NCBI RefSeq assembly: GCF_900444945.1
Contig: NZ_UFRM01000001.1
Span: forward strand, 506,501-570,500
DNA length: 64,000 nt
Direction: 5' to 3'
DNA from: Actinobacillus lignieresii
GTDB lineage: Bacteria; Pseudomonadota; Gammaproteobacteria; Enterobacterales; Pasteurellaceae
Position numbers and translations under genes: made by a program. This document shows, one piece after another, positions 42,210-51,192 of this stretch. The notes under the pieces are model-generated. The model was not told the origin of the DNA. It saw only the letters and a list, made by a program, of their open reading frames with translations, and did no database searches. How positions within the stretch are numbered: the stretch's first letter is position 1; every line of letters begins with the position of its first letter.

Positions 42210-42231
42210 AAGCCTCAGCAATGTGAGGCTT
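42210..42231 (-). terminator. cmoB terminator
   Basis: AAGCCTCA (42210-42217) pairs with TGAGGCTT (42224-42231), loop GCAATG. On the minus strand TATTCTTTTG follows. It is 20 bp past the cmoB stop. Confidence 0.75.
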
Positions 42232-42250
42232 TAGCAGATAGGTATATGTG

Positions 42251-43213
42251 TTAGGCGTTGGCTAAAATTACTGCACGTTTCGGCGCAGGATAGCCTTCAA
42301 TGGTTTTACTGTGATCGTTTGGATCGAGGAAATCTACCAAACTTTCATTTTCCAACCAATCGGTTTTACGTTGTTCTTCGAGTGTAGTAACTGCTTGATC
42401 AACACAACGAACATTTTTGAAACCAACTTTTTCCAACCAGTTAATCAGGCAATCAATCGACGGAATAAAATAAACGTTTTTCATCTTCGCATAGCGATCG
42501 GCTGGAACAAGACAAGTATTCACATCGCCATCAATCACTAGCGTTTCTAATACCAATTCACCACCTTTCACCAGTTGCGCTTTAAGTTGTGAAAGATGAT
42601 CTAACGGGGATTTACGGTGATAAAGCACGCCCATTGAGAAAACCGTATCAAAAGCGGCTAACGGTTGCATTTGTTCAATCCCAAGCGGAATTAGATTTGC
42701 ACGACGGTCATTGCCAAGTAATTTGCGTACCACTTCAAATTGGCAAAGGAATAGTTCAGTTGGGTCAATTCCAACTACCATTTTTGCGCCTTCTCCGACC
42801 ATACGCCACATATGATAACCGCTACCACAGCCAACATCTAAAATAGTACGGCCTTTCAGTGGGGCAAGATGCGGAAGCACACGATCCCATTTAAAATCGG
42901 AACGCCATTCGGTATCAATATGAATCCCGTGCAAATGATAAGGCCCTTTACGCCAAGGCATCAGCTGTTTTAAATGGTGCGTAAGCTGTTTGGTTTCACC
43001 AACAGAAAGCGGAGTGTGCGGAATAGATTCCACTTTATCTTTCAAATTAATACAAGCGGTCGAATTTGGCATAAAATCGACAATTTTTGCCCATTTGGCA
43101 TAATCGCCGTGCGTAGTTTTTTCCCACTGTTTTAATTGTAAAGGCAAGGTTTCCAGCCAAGCGGACAGATTCGTTGTTGCGATTTGTTGATAAAAAGGAC
43201 GAAAGTCAATCAT
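42251..43213 (-). CDS. cmoB: tRNA U34 carboxymethyltransferase
   Basis: 320 residues from the ATG at 43213 ([23 protein letters not shown]), the usual CmoB start; the frame is open 17 codons further upstream but without support. CmoB uses carboxy-SAM, made by CmoA, to convert 5-hydroxyuridine to cmo5U at tRNA position 34. The Rossmann methyltransferase motif [37 protein letters not shown] and the CmoB-specific [23 protein letters not shown] are present. cmoA is not adjacent in this window. Confidence 0.94.
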   Translation of the reverse strand: MIDFRPFYQQIATTNLSAWLETLPLQLKQWEKTTHGDYAKWAKIVDFMPNSTACINLKDKVESIPHTPLSVGETKQLTHHLKQLMPWRKGPYHLHGIHIDTEWRSDFKWDRVLPHLAPLKGRTILDVGCGSGYHMWRMVGEGAKMVVGIDPTELFLCQFEVVRKLLGNDRRANLIPLGIEQMQPLAAFDTVFSMGVLYHRKSPLDHLSQLKAQLVKGGELVLETLVIDGDVNTCLVPADRYAKMKNVYFIPSIDCLINWLEKVGFKNVRCVDQAVTTLEEQRKTDWLENESLVDFLDPNDHSKTIEGYPAPKRAVILANA

Positions 43214-43356
43214 AGAAATTTTTGTGTCATTAAAATAAAGCTGACATTCTAGCAAAATTTGCAAAAAAATCTAAAAATTTAACCGCTTGATGGGGAGGGA
43301 GAATTAGCGCAGGGGATAAAAGAGGAATAAAGAATGCTCAAAGACATATAATATCA

Positions 43357-43411
43357 CTCTCTCCCTTTACGGGAGAGAGACAGCCAAGAATTGTGTTAGA
43401 CAGTTCTTGGC
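43357..43411. repeat. Composite double hairpin downstream of ycaO
   Basis: Two stems in tandem: CTCTCTCCC (43357-43365) with GGGAGAGAG (43371-43379), loop TTTAC; then GCCAAGAATTG (43383-43393) with CAGTTCTTGGC (43401-43411), one wobble, loop TGTTAGA. The flank AGAGAGGGG (43412-43420) could also pair with the first CTCTCTCC. It may terminate ycaO on the minus strand; the compact two-stem form is also typical of dispersed REP-like elements. Confidence 0.5.
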
Positions 43412-43425
43412 AGAGAGGGGATATT

Positions 43426-45189
43426 TTATCTCGCAATCGGATTCACTTTTGCCACCTGTAATTTACGGTAAGCATCAAGTAATTTCTGATGTGCGGTCAT
43501 ATTTTCAAGCGATTCATCCGATGCGGTTAAACCGTGGAACGGGTTACCGCCTTGGATTGCGCCCCAAGCAGATTCAACCGCTTGTTTACCGTACATTTTC
43601 TCAAATACCATACGGTATTGTTCCGCATCACGTTCTTCATCTAAGAACAGCTCAATTGATTGAATTAAGCAGCGGTAATAATTGTTACGTTCTGCTGAGA
43701 ATACGCTCGCATTCATATTCGCAGTCCAGTTTGCCCAATCTAACGCTTGCTCTAAGTTGCCTAAAGCTAAATGTAGCATCGATTTAAGCTCACCGATACG
43801 TAAGGTTTGCATTGCAGAACCTTTTTCTGCTACTAAACCGATAAACTCACGTACACGAGTTAAATCATCAATACCTTGTTCATCTAATTCATCAAGAAGT
43901 TCTTGATAAGTTTTACGATCGTGATGGAAATGTGGCAGATCTAACAAGATTTCACGCCAATCCATACCCATATTGTTATTCGCATAAACTAAATCGTCAC
44001 TTGGATAAATGTTCGACATACCCGGCGCAAGAATACGGCAAGCATACACGCCTAAATGCTCATAATCCATAATATAAACAGGTTGCTCGTGTTTATTAAA
44101 GATTGCCATCATATTGGCAAACTCTTGCTCAGTCGTACCTGAGAAATCCCAGTGAACGAATTCATAATCGGCATCTTTCTTGAAAAGATCCCACGAAATC
44201 AGACCGCTTGAATCAATAAAGTGCGTTTCAAGGTTAGCGTGATCCGCCACATCTTCATTATTAAATGAAGGCGGAGCAAACACATCTAAATCTTTTAAGC
44301 TACGACCTTGTAATAACTCGGTTACTGTACGCTCGAATGCGACTTGGAAATTCGGGTGTGCGCCGAATGAAGCGAAACAAGTTCCATTATTCGGATTTAA
44401 CAAGATCACACAAATCACCGGGAATTCACCGCCTAATGATGCGTCATAGCATAAAATCGGGAAACCTTCTTGCTCAAGTTTTTCGATAGATGCTTTGATG
44501 GTTGGATAACCATCGATCACAGATTGTGGAATTTCTGGTAAGCTGATTGCTTCTGTGATAATACGGTTTTTGACAAAACGCTCGAACACTTCCGACAAAC
44601 CTTGTACACGCGCTTCGTTTTTCGTATTACCAGCCGACATACCGTTTGAAACAAATAAGTTGCCGATAATGCTTTGCGGAATATACACGGTTTGGTTATC
44701 CGATTGGCGCACGTAAGGTAAAGTTACAATCCCGCGATCGTAATTTCCGGATTGAAGATCAACCAATAATTCCGGTGTAAGTTCGCCATTCGGATCGAAG
44801 TATTCCCATAAATAATCGTCCATCATATCCGCTGGCGGTAACACGTCATCTTCAATTGGAAACCATTTTTCTGATGGATAATGCACAAATTTACTATTAG
44901 CGATTTCTTGACCTAAATAAAAATCCGCCCAGAAATAGTTGGTTGATAAACGCTCGAAATACTCGCCTAATGCCGAAGCCAACGCCGCTTTTTTGCTTGC
45001 GCCTTTACCATTCGAGAAACATTGCGGACAATCCGCATCACGAATATGCACCGACCACACATTCGGTACCGGATTTAACCAAGACGCTTCTTCAATGTTA
45101 AACCCTAAAGTTTTTAATTTATGTTGAAAGGTAGAAATACTGTCCTCAAGCGCAGCATCTTTACCGGTAATAAAAGTTTGTTCTGACAT
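43426..45189 (-). CDS. ycaO: YcaO cyclodehydratase, ribosomal protein S12 methylthiolation accessory factor
   Basis: 587 residues, equal to E. coli YcaO. The YcaO domain fills the N-terminal two-thirds, with the ATP-binding elements SNGKGASKKAALASALGEYFERLSTNYF, SAGNTKNEARVQGLSEVFERFVK and FGAHPNFQVAFERTVTELLQGR. The C-terminal region is helical and TPR-like. YcaO proteins activate amide backbones with ATP; the E. coli protein assists RimO in beta-methylthiolation of S12. No RiPP precursor or partner gene was found next to it, which agrees with the housekeeping role. Confidence 0.93.
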   Translation of the reverse strand: MSEQTFITGKDAALEDSISTFQHKLKTLGFNIEEASWLNPVPNVWSVHIRDADCPQCFSNGKGASKKAALASALGEYFERLSTNYFWADFYLGQEIANSKFVHYPSEKWFPIEDDVLPPADMMDDYLWEYFDPNGELTPELLVDLQSGNYDRGIVTLPYVRQSDNQTVYIPQSIIGNLFVSNGMSAGNTKNEARVQGLSEVFERFVKNRIITEAISLPEIPQSVIDGYPTIKASIEKLEQEGFPILCYDASLGGEFPVICVILLNPNNGTCFASFGAHPNFQVAFERTVTELLQGRSLKDLDVFAPPSFNNEDVADHANLETHFIDSSGLISWDLFKKDADYEFVHWDFSGTTEQEFANMMAIFNKHEQPVYIMDYEHLGVYACRILAPGMSNIYPSDDLVYANNNMGMDWREILLDLPHFHHDRKTYQELLDELDEQGIDDLTRVREFIGLVAEKGSAMQTLRIGELKSMLHLALGNLEQALDWANWTANMNASVFSAERNNYYRCLIQSIELFLDEERDAEQYRMVFEKMYGKQAVESAWGAIQGGNPFHGLTASDESLENMTAHQKLLDAYRKLQVAKVNPIAR

Positions 45190-45418
45190 TGTAATACCTT
45201 TGACTTGTCGTAAAAAAATCGCAACATTCTAGCAAAAATCCCCACAGATAAGTAAATTTTTTGTGATGTTTAGATGATGTCATTTAGTCATAAAACATTT
45301 GTCTTATAGAAGTTTTACACCAATATTTAACTATTTATTTGATCTTGTTTTTTGTTTTCTTACTTCGTCAATGTTAAACTTTAATGAATATGATTTAACG
45401 ACTTAGAGAAAAATAACA

Positions 45419-46894
45419 ATGAGCGGTGCAGAATTATTAGTAAACGTGACACCGAGTGAGACTCGGGTGGCGTTAGTTGAGAACGGATTGTTAAAGGAGC
45501 TTCATATTGAGCGTGAGGCGAAGCGAGGGATTGTCGGAAATATTTATAAAGGGCGTGTGACACGAGTATTGCCGGGAATGCAGTCGGCATTTGTGGATAT
45601 CGGCTTGGAAAAAGCGGCATTTTTACATGCTTCCGACATTGTTTCGCATACGGAATGTGTCGATGAAAACGAGAAGAAACAGTTTGTCGTAAAAGATATT
45701 GCCGAGTTAGTGCGTGAAGGGCAGGATATTATCGTACAAGTGGTGAAAGACCCGATTAGTACCAAAGGCGCACGTTTAACTACCGATATTACTTTGCCTT
45801 CTCGCTATTTGGTGTTTATGCCGGAAAATAGTCACGTGGGTGTTTCGCAGCGTATTGAAAGTGAGGAAGAACGTAATCGTTTAAAAACATTGGTTGAGCC
45901 TTATTGTGATGAACTTGGTGGCTTTATTGTACGCACAGCAGCGGAAGAAGTTTCGGAAGAAAGTTTGCAACAAGATACGATTTTCTTGAAACGATTATGG
46001 CGTAAAATTTTAGAACGCAAGGCAAAATATCCGGTTAAATCAATGTTATACGGTGAGCTTGCTTTAGCACAGCGTGTCTTGCGTGATTTTGTCGGCACGC
46101 ATATCAGTTCGATTCGCATTGACTCAAAAATGACTTATGAACAAGTTAAAGAGTTTTTGGCGGAGTTTATGCCGGAATTGACCGAAAACGTAAGTTTATA
46201 TAGCGGTAGCCAAACATTATTTGATGCTTACGGTGTAGAAGAGGCGATTCAAAAAGCGTTGGATAAACGGGTGGATTTAAAATCAGGCGGTTATTTAATT
46301 ATTGAACAAACCGAAGCGATGACCACGATTGATATTAATACCGGTGCGTTTGTCGGTCATCGTAATTTAGCGCATACGATTTTTAATACTAATATCGAAG
46401 CGACCCAAGCGATTGCACATCAGTTACAGTTGCGTAATTTAGGCGGCATTATCATTATTGATTTTATTGATATGCAAGAAGAAGAGCATCGTGAGCGTGT
46501 GTTACAGTCGTTACAAGAAGCGTTAAAAGGCGACCGAGTGAAGACCAATGTGAACGGCTTTACCCAGCTTGGCTTAGTAGAAATGACCCGTAAACGTACC
46601 CGTGAAAGTTTAGAACGAGTGTTGTGTTGCGATTGTCCGGCGTGTAAAGGGCGTGGTACGATTAAAACGGTTGAAACCGTTTGTTATGAAATTCTGCGTG
46701 AGATTGTGCGTGTTCATCATTTGTTTAAAACCGAAAAAGTGCGTGTTTATGCTGCAAAAGATGTGGCGGAATATTTGATTAACGAAGAAACGCACGCTTC
46801 GATTGCCGAACTCGAAGCCTTTATCGGTAAAACCATCGAAATCAAATTAGAGCCTTACTATCATCAAGATCAATTTGATGTTGTCGTGATGTAA
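45419..46894 (+). CDS. rng: Ribonuclease G
   Basis: 491 residues. The S1 domain is at residues 38-125 (GIVGNIYKGRVTRVLPGMQSAFVDIGLEKAAFLHASD); the RNase E/G catalytic core includes the metal-binding MTTIDINTGAF and GGIIIIDFIDM; the zinc-link is CPACKGRGT. The length separates it from RNase E, which has a long C-terminal scaffold. It processes the 5' end of 16S rRNA and degrades some mRNAs. Divergent from ycaO; terminated by a 15-bp uptake-sequence hairpin. Confidence 0.96.
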   Translation: MSGAELLVNVTPSETRVALVENGLLKELHIEREAKRGIVGNIYKGRVTRVLPGMQSAFVDIGLEKAAFLHASDIVSHTECVDENEKKQFVVKDIAELVREGQDIIVQVVKDPISTKGARLTTDITLPSRYLVFMPENSHVGVSQRIESEEERNRLKTLVEPYCDELGGFIVRTAAEEVSEESLQQDTIFLKRLWRKILERKAKYPVKSMLYGELALAQRVLRDFVGTHISSIRIDSKMTYEQVKEFLAEFMPELTENVSLYSGSQTLFDAYGVEEAIQKALDKRVDLKSGGYLIIEQTEAMTTIDINTGAFVGHRNLAHTIFNTNIEATQAIAHQLQLRNLGGIIIIDFIDMQEEEHRERVLQSLQEALKGDRVKTNVNGFTQLGLVEMTRKRTRESLERVLCCDCPACKGRGTIKTVETVCYEILREIVRVHHLFKTEKVRVYAAKDVAEYLINEETHASIAELEAFIGKTIEIKLEPYYHQDQFDVVVM

Positions 46895-46899
46895 TGGGT

Positions 46900-46957
46900 A
46901 AGCGGTCGGATTTTACGAAAGTTTTGCAACTTTTTGCGAAAATCCGACCGCTTGTTT
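46900..46957 (+). terminator. Uptake-sequence inverted repeat, rng terminator
   Basis: AAGCGGTCGGATTTT (46900-46914) pairs perfectly over 15 bp with AAAATCCGACCGCTT (46939-46953), followed by GTTTC. It lies 5 nt past the rng stop codon. Confidence 0.75.
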
Positions 46958-47028
46958 CCTACCAAAAATCCGCAAAATCGCTTATAATTGCTTTTATTTT
47001 TCGAATTTATCAAACAAAAGGTTAAAAA

Positions 47029-48531
47029 ATGTCCGAAGTTGAACATCAAGAATTAGATCTTAACGGTGAAATGTTAGCTCGCCGTGAGAAATTAGCAAAA
47101 TTACGTGAACAAGGTAATCCGTTCCCAAATACTTTCCGTCGTGATGCTTATGCAGAAAAATTACACGCACAATACGATGAAATAGAGGGTGAAGCGTTAA
47201 AAGAACAAGATATTCAAGTGAAAGTTGCCGGCCGTATTATGCTTAAACGTGTAATGGGTAAAGCGTCTTTCTTTACCATTCAAGATGTAAGCGGTCAAAT
47301 CCAGCTTTATGTTGCTCGTGATAACCTTGCGGAAGGTGTGTATGCAGATAAAGTGAGTATGTGGGATTTAGGCGATATCGTTGGTGTTGCCGGTACGCTT
47401 TTCAAAACTAAAACAGGTGAATTAACCGTTCGTTGTTCGGAAGTGGAGTTATTAACTAAATCACTTCGTCCGTTACCAAATAAAGTACAAGGCTTAACCG
47501 ACCAAGAAACACGTTATCGTCAGCGCTATTTAGACTTAATTTCTAATGAAGAATCTCGCCGCACGTTTATGATTCGCTCAAAAGTGGTTTCAGGCATTCG
47601 TCAATTCTTCTTAGAGAAAGACTTTATTGAAGTTGAAACGCCAATGTTACAAGTGATTCCGGGCGGTGCGGCTGCAAAACCGTTTATCACTCACCATAAT
47701 GCGTTAGACGTAGATATGTATTTACGTATCGCACCTGAGCTTTACTTAAAACGTTTAGTAGTTGGTGGTTTTGAGCGTGTATTCGAATTAAATCGTAACT
47801 TCCGTAACGAAGGTGTTTCAGTACGTCATAACCCGGAATTTACAATGATTGAATACTATCAAGCGTATGCGGATTACCACGATTTAATGGATAACACCGA
47901 AGAATTATTACGTAAATTAGCGATTGATATTCTTGGCACAACGACTGTTCCTTACGGTGAATACGTGTTCGATTTCGGTAAACCGTTTGAACGTATCACC
48001 ATGCACGATGCGATCGTGAAATATGGTAACGGCATTACACGTGAAGATTTAGACAGCTTTGAAAAATCAGTAGAAATTGCAAAAGGCTTAGGCATTGAAA
48101 TCCAAAAATCTTGGGGCTTAGGTTCTGTGGTTAATGCGATTTTTGAAGAAGTTGCGGAACATCAATTAATTCAACCAACTTTCTTAATGGCACATCCGGC
48201 AGAAATTTCACCGCTTGCGCGCCGTAATGATGAAATCCCTGAAGTAACTGATCGTTTCGAATTATTTATCGGTGGTCGTGAAATCGGTAACGGTTTCTCA
48301 GAATTAAATGATGCGGAAGACCAAGCAGAGCGTTTTGATGCACAAGTGGCAGCAAAAGATGCGGGTGATGATGAAGCGATGTTTAAAGACGAAGACTTCG
48401 TTGTTGCATTAGAACACGGTTTACCACCGACAGCCGGCGAAGGTTTAGGTATCGACCGTTTAGCAATGATTTTTGCAAACGCACCGTCAATTCGTGATGT
48501 GATCTTATTCCCTGCGATGCGTCAGAAATAA
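47029..48531 (+). CDS. lysS: Lysyl-tRNA synthetase (class II)
   Basis: 500 residues. The N-terminal OB anticodon-binding domain (about 55-160: [32 protein letters not shown]) is followed by the class II catalytic domain with motif 1 ([15 protein letters not shown]), motif 2 ([20 protein letters not shown]) and motif 3 ([19 protein letters not shown]). Charges tRNA-Lys. The start ATG follows AAAGGTTAAAA. A strong terminator follows. Confidence 0.98.
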   Translation: MSEVEHQELDLNGEMLARREKLAKLREQGNPFPNTFRRDAYAEKLHAQYDEIEGEALKEQDIQVKVAGRIMLKRVMGKASFFTIQDVSGQIQLYVARDNLAEGVYADKVSMWDLGDIVGVAGTLFKTKTGELTVRCSEVELLTKSLRPLPNKVQGLTDQETRYRQRYLDLISNEESRRTFMIRSKVVSGIRQFFLEKDFIEVETPMLQVIPGGAAAKPFITHHNALDVDMYLRIAPELYLKRLVVGGFERVFELNRNFRNEGVSVRHNPEFTMIEYYQAYADYHDLMDNTEELLRKLAIDILGTTTVPYGEYVFDFGKPFERITMHDAIVKYGNGITREDLDSFEKSVEIAKGLGIEIQKSWGLGSVVNAIFEEVAEHQLIQPTFLMAHPAEISPLARRNDEIPEVTDRFELFIGGREIGNGFSELNDAEDQAERFDAQVAAKDAGDDEAMFKDEDFVVALEHGLPPTAGEGLGIDRLAMIFANAPSIRDVILFPAMRQK

Positions 48532-48545
48532 TTTAAATTGATACG

Positions 48546-48575
48546 AAAAAAGCACACTCTCGGGTGTGCTTTTTT
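48546..48575 (+). terminator. lysS terminator
   Basis: AAAAAGCACAC (to 48557) pairs with GTGTGCTTTTT (48564-48574), loop TCTCGG. A classic intrinsic terminator. Confidence 0.9.
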
Positions 48576-48630
48576 GATCTTACAAGCGGTTAAAAACTGC
48601 TAAATTTTTGCAAATTTATAAGGAAAAACA

Positions 48631-48975
48631 ATGAGTTGGCTGATAGTGATTTCACTTTTAACGCTTTCTAACACGTTGATGACATTCGCTTGGTATTGGC
48701 ATATCAAGCCGTCGGCAACACCATTACCTTTATGGCAAATTGTATTGATTAGTTGGGGAATTGCCTTTTTTGAATATTGTTTGGCTGTGCCGGCAAATAA
48801 TTTAGGCGCACAATGGCAAATCAAACCGTTCCAGTTAAAGATTCTGCAAGAAGTGATTGCGTTAGTGGTCTTTTCAGTGTTTGCGGTGGTTTATTTGAAT
48901 GAAGGGTTTAAACTGAACTATTTACTCAGTTTTATCTGTATTTTAGGTGCGGTTTATTTTGCCTTTCAAAAGTAA
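48631..48975 (+). CDS. DMT-superfamily small membrane protein (DUF486)
   Basis: 114 residues with four hydrophobic helices (LIVISLLTLSNTLMTFAWYWH; IVLISWGIAFFEYCLAVPANNLG; LKILQEVIALVVFSVFAVVYL; YLLSFICILGAVYFAF). PANNLGAQW-IKPFQLKILQEVI is the characteristic pattern of the DUF486 family within the drug/metabolite transporter superfamily. Substrate unknown; proteins of this size act as dimers. Preceded by AAGGAAAAAC and an uptake core, and followed by a shared terminator with convergent ispA. Confidence 0.88.
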   Translation: MSWLIVISLLTLSNTLMTFAWYWHIKPSATPLPLWQIVLISWGIAFFEYCLAVPANNLGAQWQIKPFQLKILQEVIALVVFSVFAVVYLNEGFKLNYLLSFICILGAVYFAFQK

Positions 48976-48989
48976 ATGTAAACCAACAA

Positions 48990-49014
48990 AAAGGCGAGAG
49001 TCATTCTCGCCTTT
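48990..49014. terminator. Terminator between DUF486 gene and ispA
   Basis: AAAGGCGAGA (48990-48999) pairs perfectly with TCTCGCCTTT (49005-49014), loop GTCAT. A-rich and T-rich flanks make it usable in both directions for convergent genes. Confidence 0.85.
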
Positions 49015-49058
49015 ATATTCTTTAAGTAAGCGATCAAAATCGCACGACCTTTTGCAAA

Positions 49059-49952
49059 TTAGTTTTCACGTTTGACAATAAAATGCGCTAATTCTTTAAG
49101 CGCAGTGGTATCAAACGGTAATTCCTCAAGCGCATTTAATGCGGTTTGGTATAAGTCCTGCGCTTTCTGCTGTGCGCCTTCTAAACCAAGCAGTTTAGGA
49201 TAAGTGCTTTTATGCAAGTTTTCATCCGAACCTACGGTTTTACCGATTTTATCGGTTTCGCCAATTACATCTAAAATATCGTCTTGCACTTGGAAAGCTA
49301 ATCCGATTGCTTGCGCATAGCGTTCAAGCGGTTGTTTTATTGCTAAATTTTGCGAATGTGCGGATAAATTAAAGCCCATCAATACGGAAGCAGTAATTAA
49401 CGCACCGGTTTTATTACGATGAATTAATTCTAATTCGGCTAAATTGACCGCTTTATCTTCAGCGAGCAAATCGAGGCTTTGCCCTAAACACATTCCTCTT
49501 GCACCGGCAGCTTGGGCAAGCGATTGAATTTGGCAGACTTTTTGCGAATCGGTTAATGATTCGTCTTGGGCAATCAGTTCAAAGGCAAAACTTTGTAACG
49601 CATCGCCGGCAAGAATGGCAGTTGCCTCATCAAAAGCGATATGACAAGTCGGTTTACCTCGGCGAAGTTTGTCATCGTCCATTGCCGGTAAATCATCATG
49701 TACCAATGAATAAGCGTGGATCGCTTCCATTGCTGCGGCACTGTGATTTAGTTGTTCAAGCGGTACGCCCAACATTCTGCCGGTGGCATAAATTAAGAAC
49801 GGACGAACACGTTTCCCGCCCAGTAATACGGCGTAAGACATCGCTTCAATTAACGCAGAATCATAAGCTTGATATGTTTTTAATTTGGTACTTAAGAAAT
49901 CATTAATGCGCTGTTGTATAACGCTAAGATCGGTTGAGAGAGAGTAGCTCAT
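49059..49952 (-). CDS. ispA: Farnesyl diphosphate synthase
   Basis: 297 residues, the short bacterial form. Condenses IPP with DMAPP and GPP to give farnesyl-PP for undecaprenyl-PP and quinones. The first Asp-rich motif DDLPAMDDDKLRRGKPTCH is at about residue 84 and the second, FQVQDDILDVIGETDKIGKTVGSD, at about 224; GGKRVRPFL near residue 50. It lies 8 nt after xseB. The usual downstream dxs is not here. Confidence 0.96.
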   Translation of the reverse strand: MSYSLSTDLSVIQQRINDFLSTKLKTYQAYDSALIEAMSYAVLLGGKRVRPFLIYATGRMLGVPLEQLNHSAAAMEAIHAYSLVHDDLPAMDDDKLRRGKPTCHIAFDEATAILAGDALQSFAFELIAQDESLTDSQKVCQIQSLAQAAGARGMCLGQSLDLLAEDKAVNLAELELIHRNKTGALITASVLMGFNLSAHSQNLAIKQPLERYAQAIGLAFQVQDDILDVIGETDKIGKTVGSDENLHKSTYPKLLGLEGAQQKAQDLYQTALNALEELPFDTTALKELAHFIVKREN

Positions 49953-49960
49953 TGTTATTT

Positions 49961-50185
49961 TTATTCGTAATCGGAAAGTTCGGCTTGGTCGTTTTTATTG
50001 AGTAAGATTTGAATGCGTTGCTCCGCTTTTTGTAAGCGTTCTTGCCCTTGTTGTACAAGTTTTACCGCAGTTTCAAACTCATTAAGTGCTTCTTCTAAAG
50101 GCAAGTCGCCCGTTTCTAAGTGGCTGACGATTGCTTCTAATTCCTTGAGAGTTGATTCAAAATCTTGAGTGGGTTTTTTAGCCAT
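49961..50185 (-). CDS. xseB: Exodeoxyribonuclease VII small subunit
   Basis: 74 residues, as usual. The signature [51 protein letters not shown] covers almost the whole protein. It forms the multi-copy helical partner of XseA in exonuclease VII. First gene of the xseB-ispA unit, a conserved arrangement in gammaproteobacteria. Confidence 0.97.
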   Translation of the reverse strand: MAKKPTQDFESTLKELEAIVSHLETGDLPLEEALNEFETAVKLVQQGQERLQKAEQRIQILLNKNDQAELSDYE

Positions 50186-50261
50186 TTTAATTACCTAATT
50201 TAGGGCGATAAATGGCGTAAGTTTATCGTTTCCCTCCTTTATTTGCAAATTCCTTTTACTT

Positions 50262-50310
50262 TTTAACCGCTTTTAGGTATGGTGCGAGCGTATTTTAGTA
50301 AGCGGTTAAA
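50262..50310. repeat. Inverted uptake sequences upstream of the MOSC gene
   Basis: TTTAACCGCTT (50262-50272) and AAGCGGTTAAA (50300-50310) are perfect reverse complements. Here the pair is in the divergent promoter region of xseB and the MOSC gene, not behind a gene, so it is unlikely to be a terminator. Confidence 0.7.
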
Positions 50311-50329
50311 TTTACAGGAATTTTTACCA

Positions 50330-51118
50330 ATGAAAGTGACACAACTTAATCTTTACCCGATTAAATCAACGGCAGCTTATCGTGTCGAACAAGCCTTTGT
50401 GGAAGCCAAAGGTCTGAACTTCGACCGAGAGTTTATGATTACCGAAACAGACGGCAAGTTTATAACCGCTCGTAAAGATGCGGAGTTATACAACTTGTCT
50501 GTGTTTCCGATTGCGACGGGGATTGTAATTTGCCATACAAGCGGTCAAAAATGCGTGGCGCTTTACCAAGATTTTCAGCAAGTTCAGACGAGTGAAGTAT
50601 GGGGAACTCATTTTGACTCTTTAGTGGCAAAAACTGAAGTAAATCAATGGTTAAGCGAAATTTTCAGTCGAGATGTGCAACTACGTTGGCTGGGAGGTAA
50701 GAGCCAACGAGAAGTGGCGAACTTTGCTCAACATCTGCTAAGTTTTGCAGATAGCAGTCCTGTTTCACTCATGTCGGAAAAATCACTTGAACAAGTCAAG
50801 GAATGGTCACCTGTTGAGATTTCGATGGAGCGTTTTCGTCCGAATATTGTGGTGGATGGTAATCAGGCGTTTGAAGAGGAACAGTGGGAACAAGTACAAA
50901 TCGGTGAGGTCATATTCACGAAGTCAGCGTTATGTACTCGCTGTGTAATGATTACCCGTGATTTAACCACACTTGAACTCGACTCGAACGTTGAGCCTTT
51001 TCGAACACTTAAACAAATGCACGCCAATGAAAAGGGTAAGCCGGTTTTCGGTATTCATTTAGTGCCTCAAAATAGCGGTGTAATTCGCTTAGGCGATCAA
51101 GTCTTAATAAAATCTTAA
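50330..51118 (+). CDS. MOSC-domain protein, YcbX-like
   Basis: 262 residues from the ATG at 50330 (MKVTQLNLYPIKSTAAYRVEQAFVEAKGLNFDREFMI). The frame extends to 50279 but only across the uptake-sequence pair. An N-terminal MOSC beta-barrel domain is followed by the MOSC domain with SPVSLMSEKSL, MERFRPNIVVDG and the conserved Cys in SALCTRCVMITRD. E. coli YcbX has an additional C-terminal 2Fe-2S ferredoxin domain; this protein stops before it. YcbX-type proteins are molybdenum-cofactor enzymes reducing N-hydroxylated compounds; the electron donor here would be separate. Confidence 0.87.
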   Translation: MKVTQLNLYPIKSTAAYRVEQAFVEAKGLNFDREFMITETDGKFITARKDAELYNLSVFPIATGIVICHTSGQKCVALYQDFQQVQTSEVWGTHFDSLVAKTEVNQWLSEIFSRDVQLRWLGGKSQREVANFAQHLLSFADSSPVSLMSEKSLEQVKEWSPVEISMERFRPNIVVDGNQAFEEEQWEQVQIGEVIFTKSALCTRCVMITRDLTTLELDSNVEPFRTLKQMHANEKGKPVFGIHLVPQNSGVIRLGDQVLIKS

Positions 51119-51192
51119 TAATTATTCTATATATTATTTCGATATAATCGACTTCAGTCGGGCATTTTATTTTAAATTTAAAAGGAGAAATT

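Noticed and set aside
43426..45189. ycaO as part of a RiPP (azole peptide) cluster
   Set aside because: No precursor, dehydrogenase or transporter genes adjacent; length and motifs are those of the housekeeping YcaO.
49499..49906. 135-codon plus-strand frame inside ispA
   Set aside because: Shadow of ispA, which has all catalytic motifs on the other strand.
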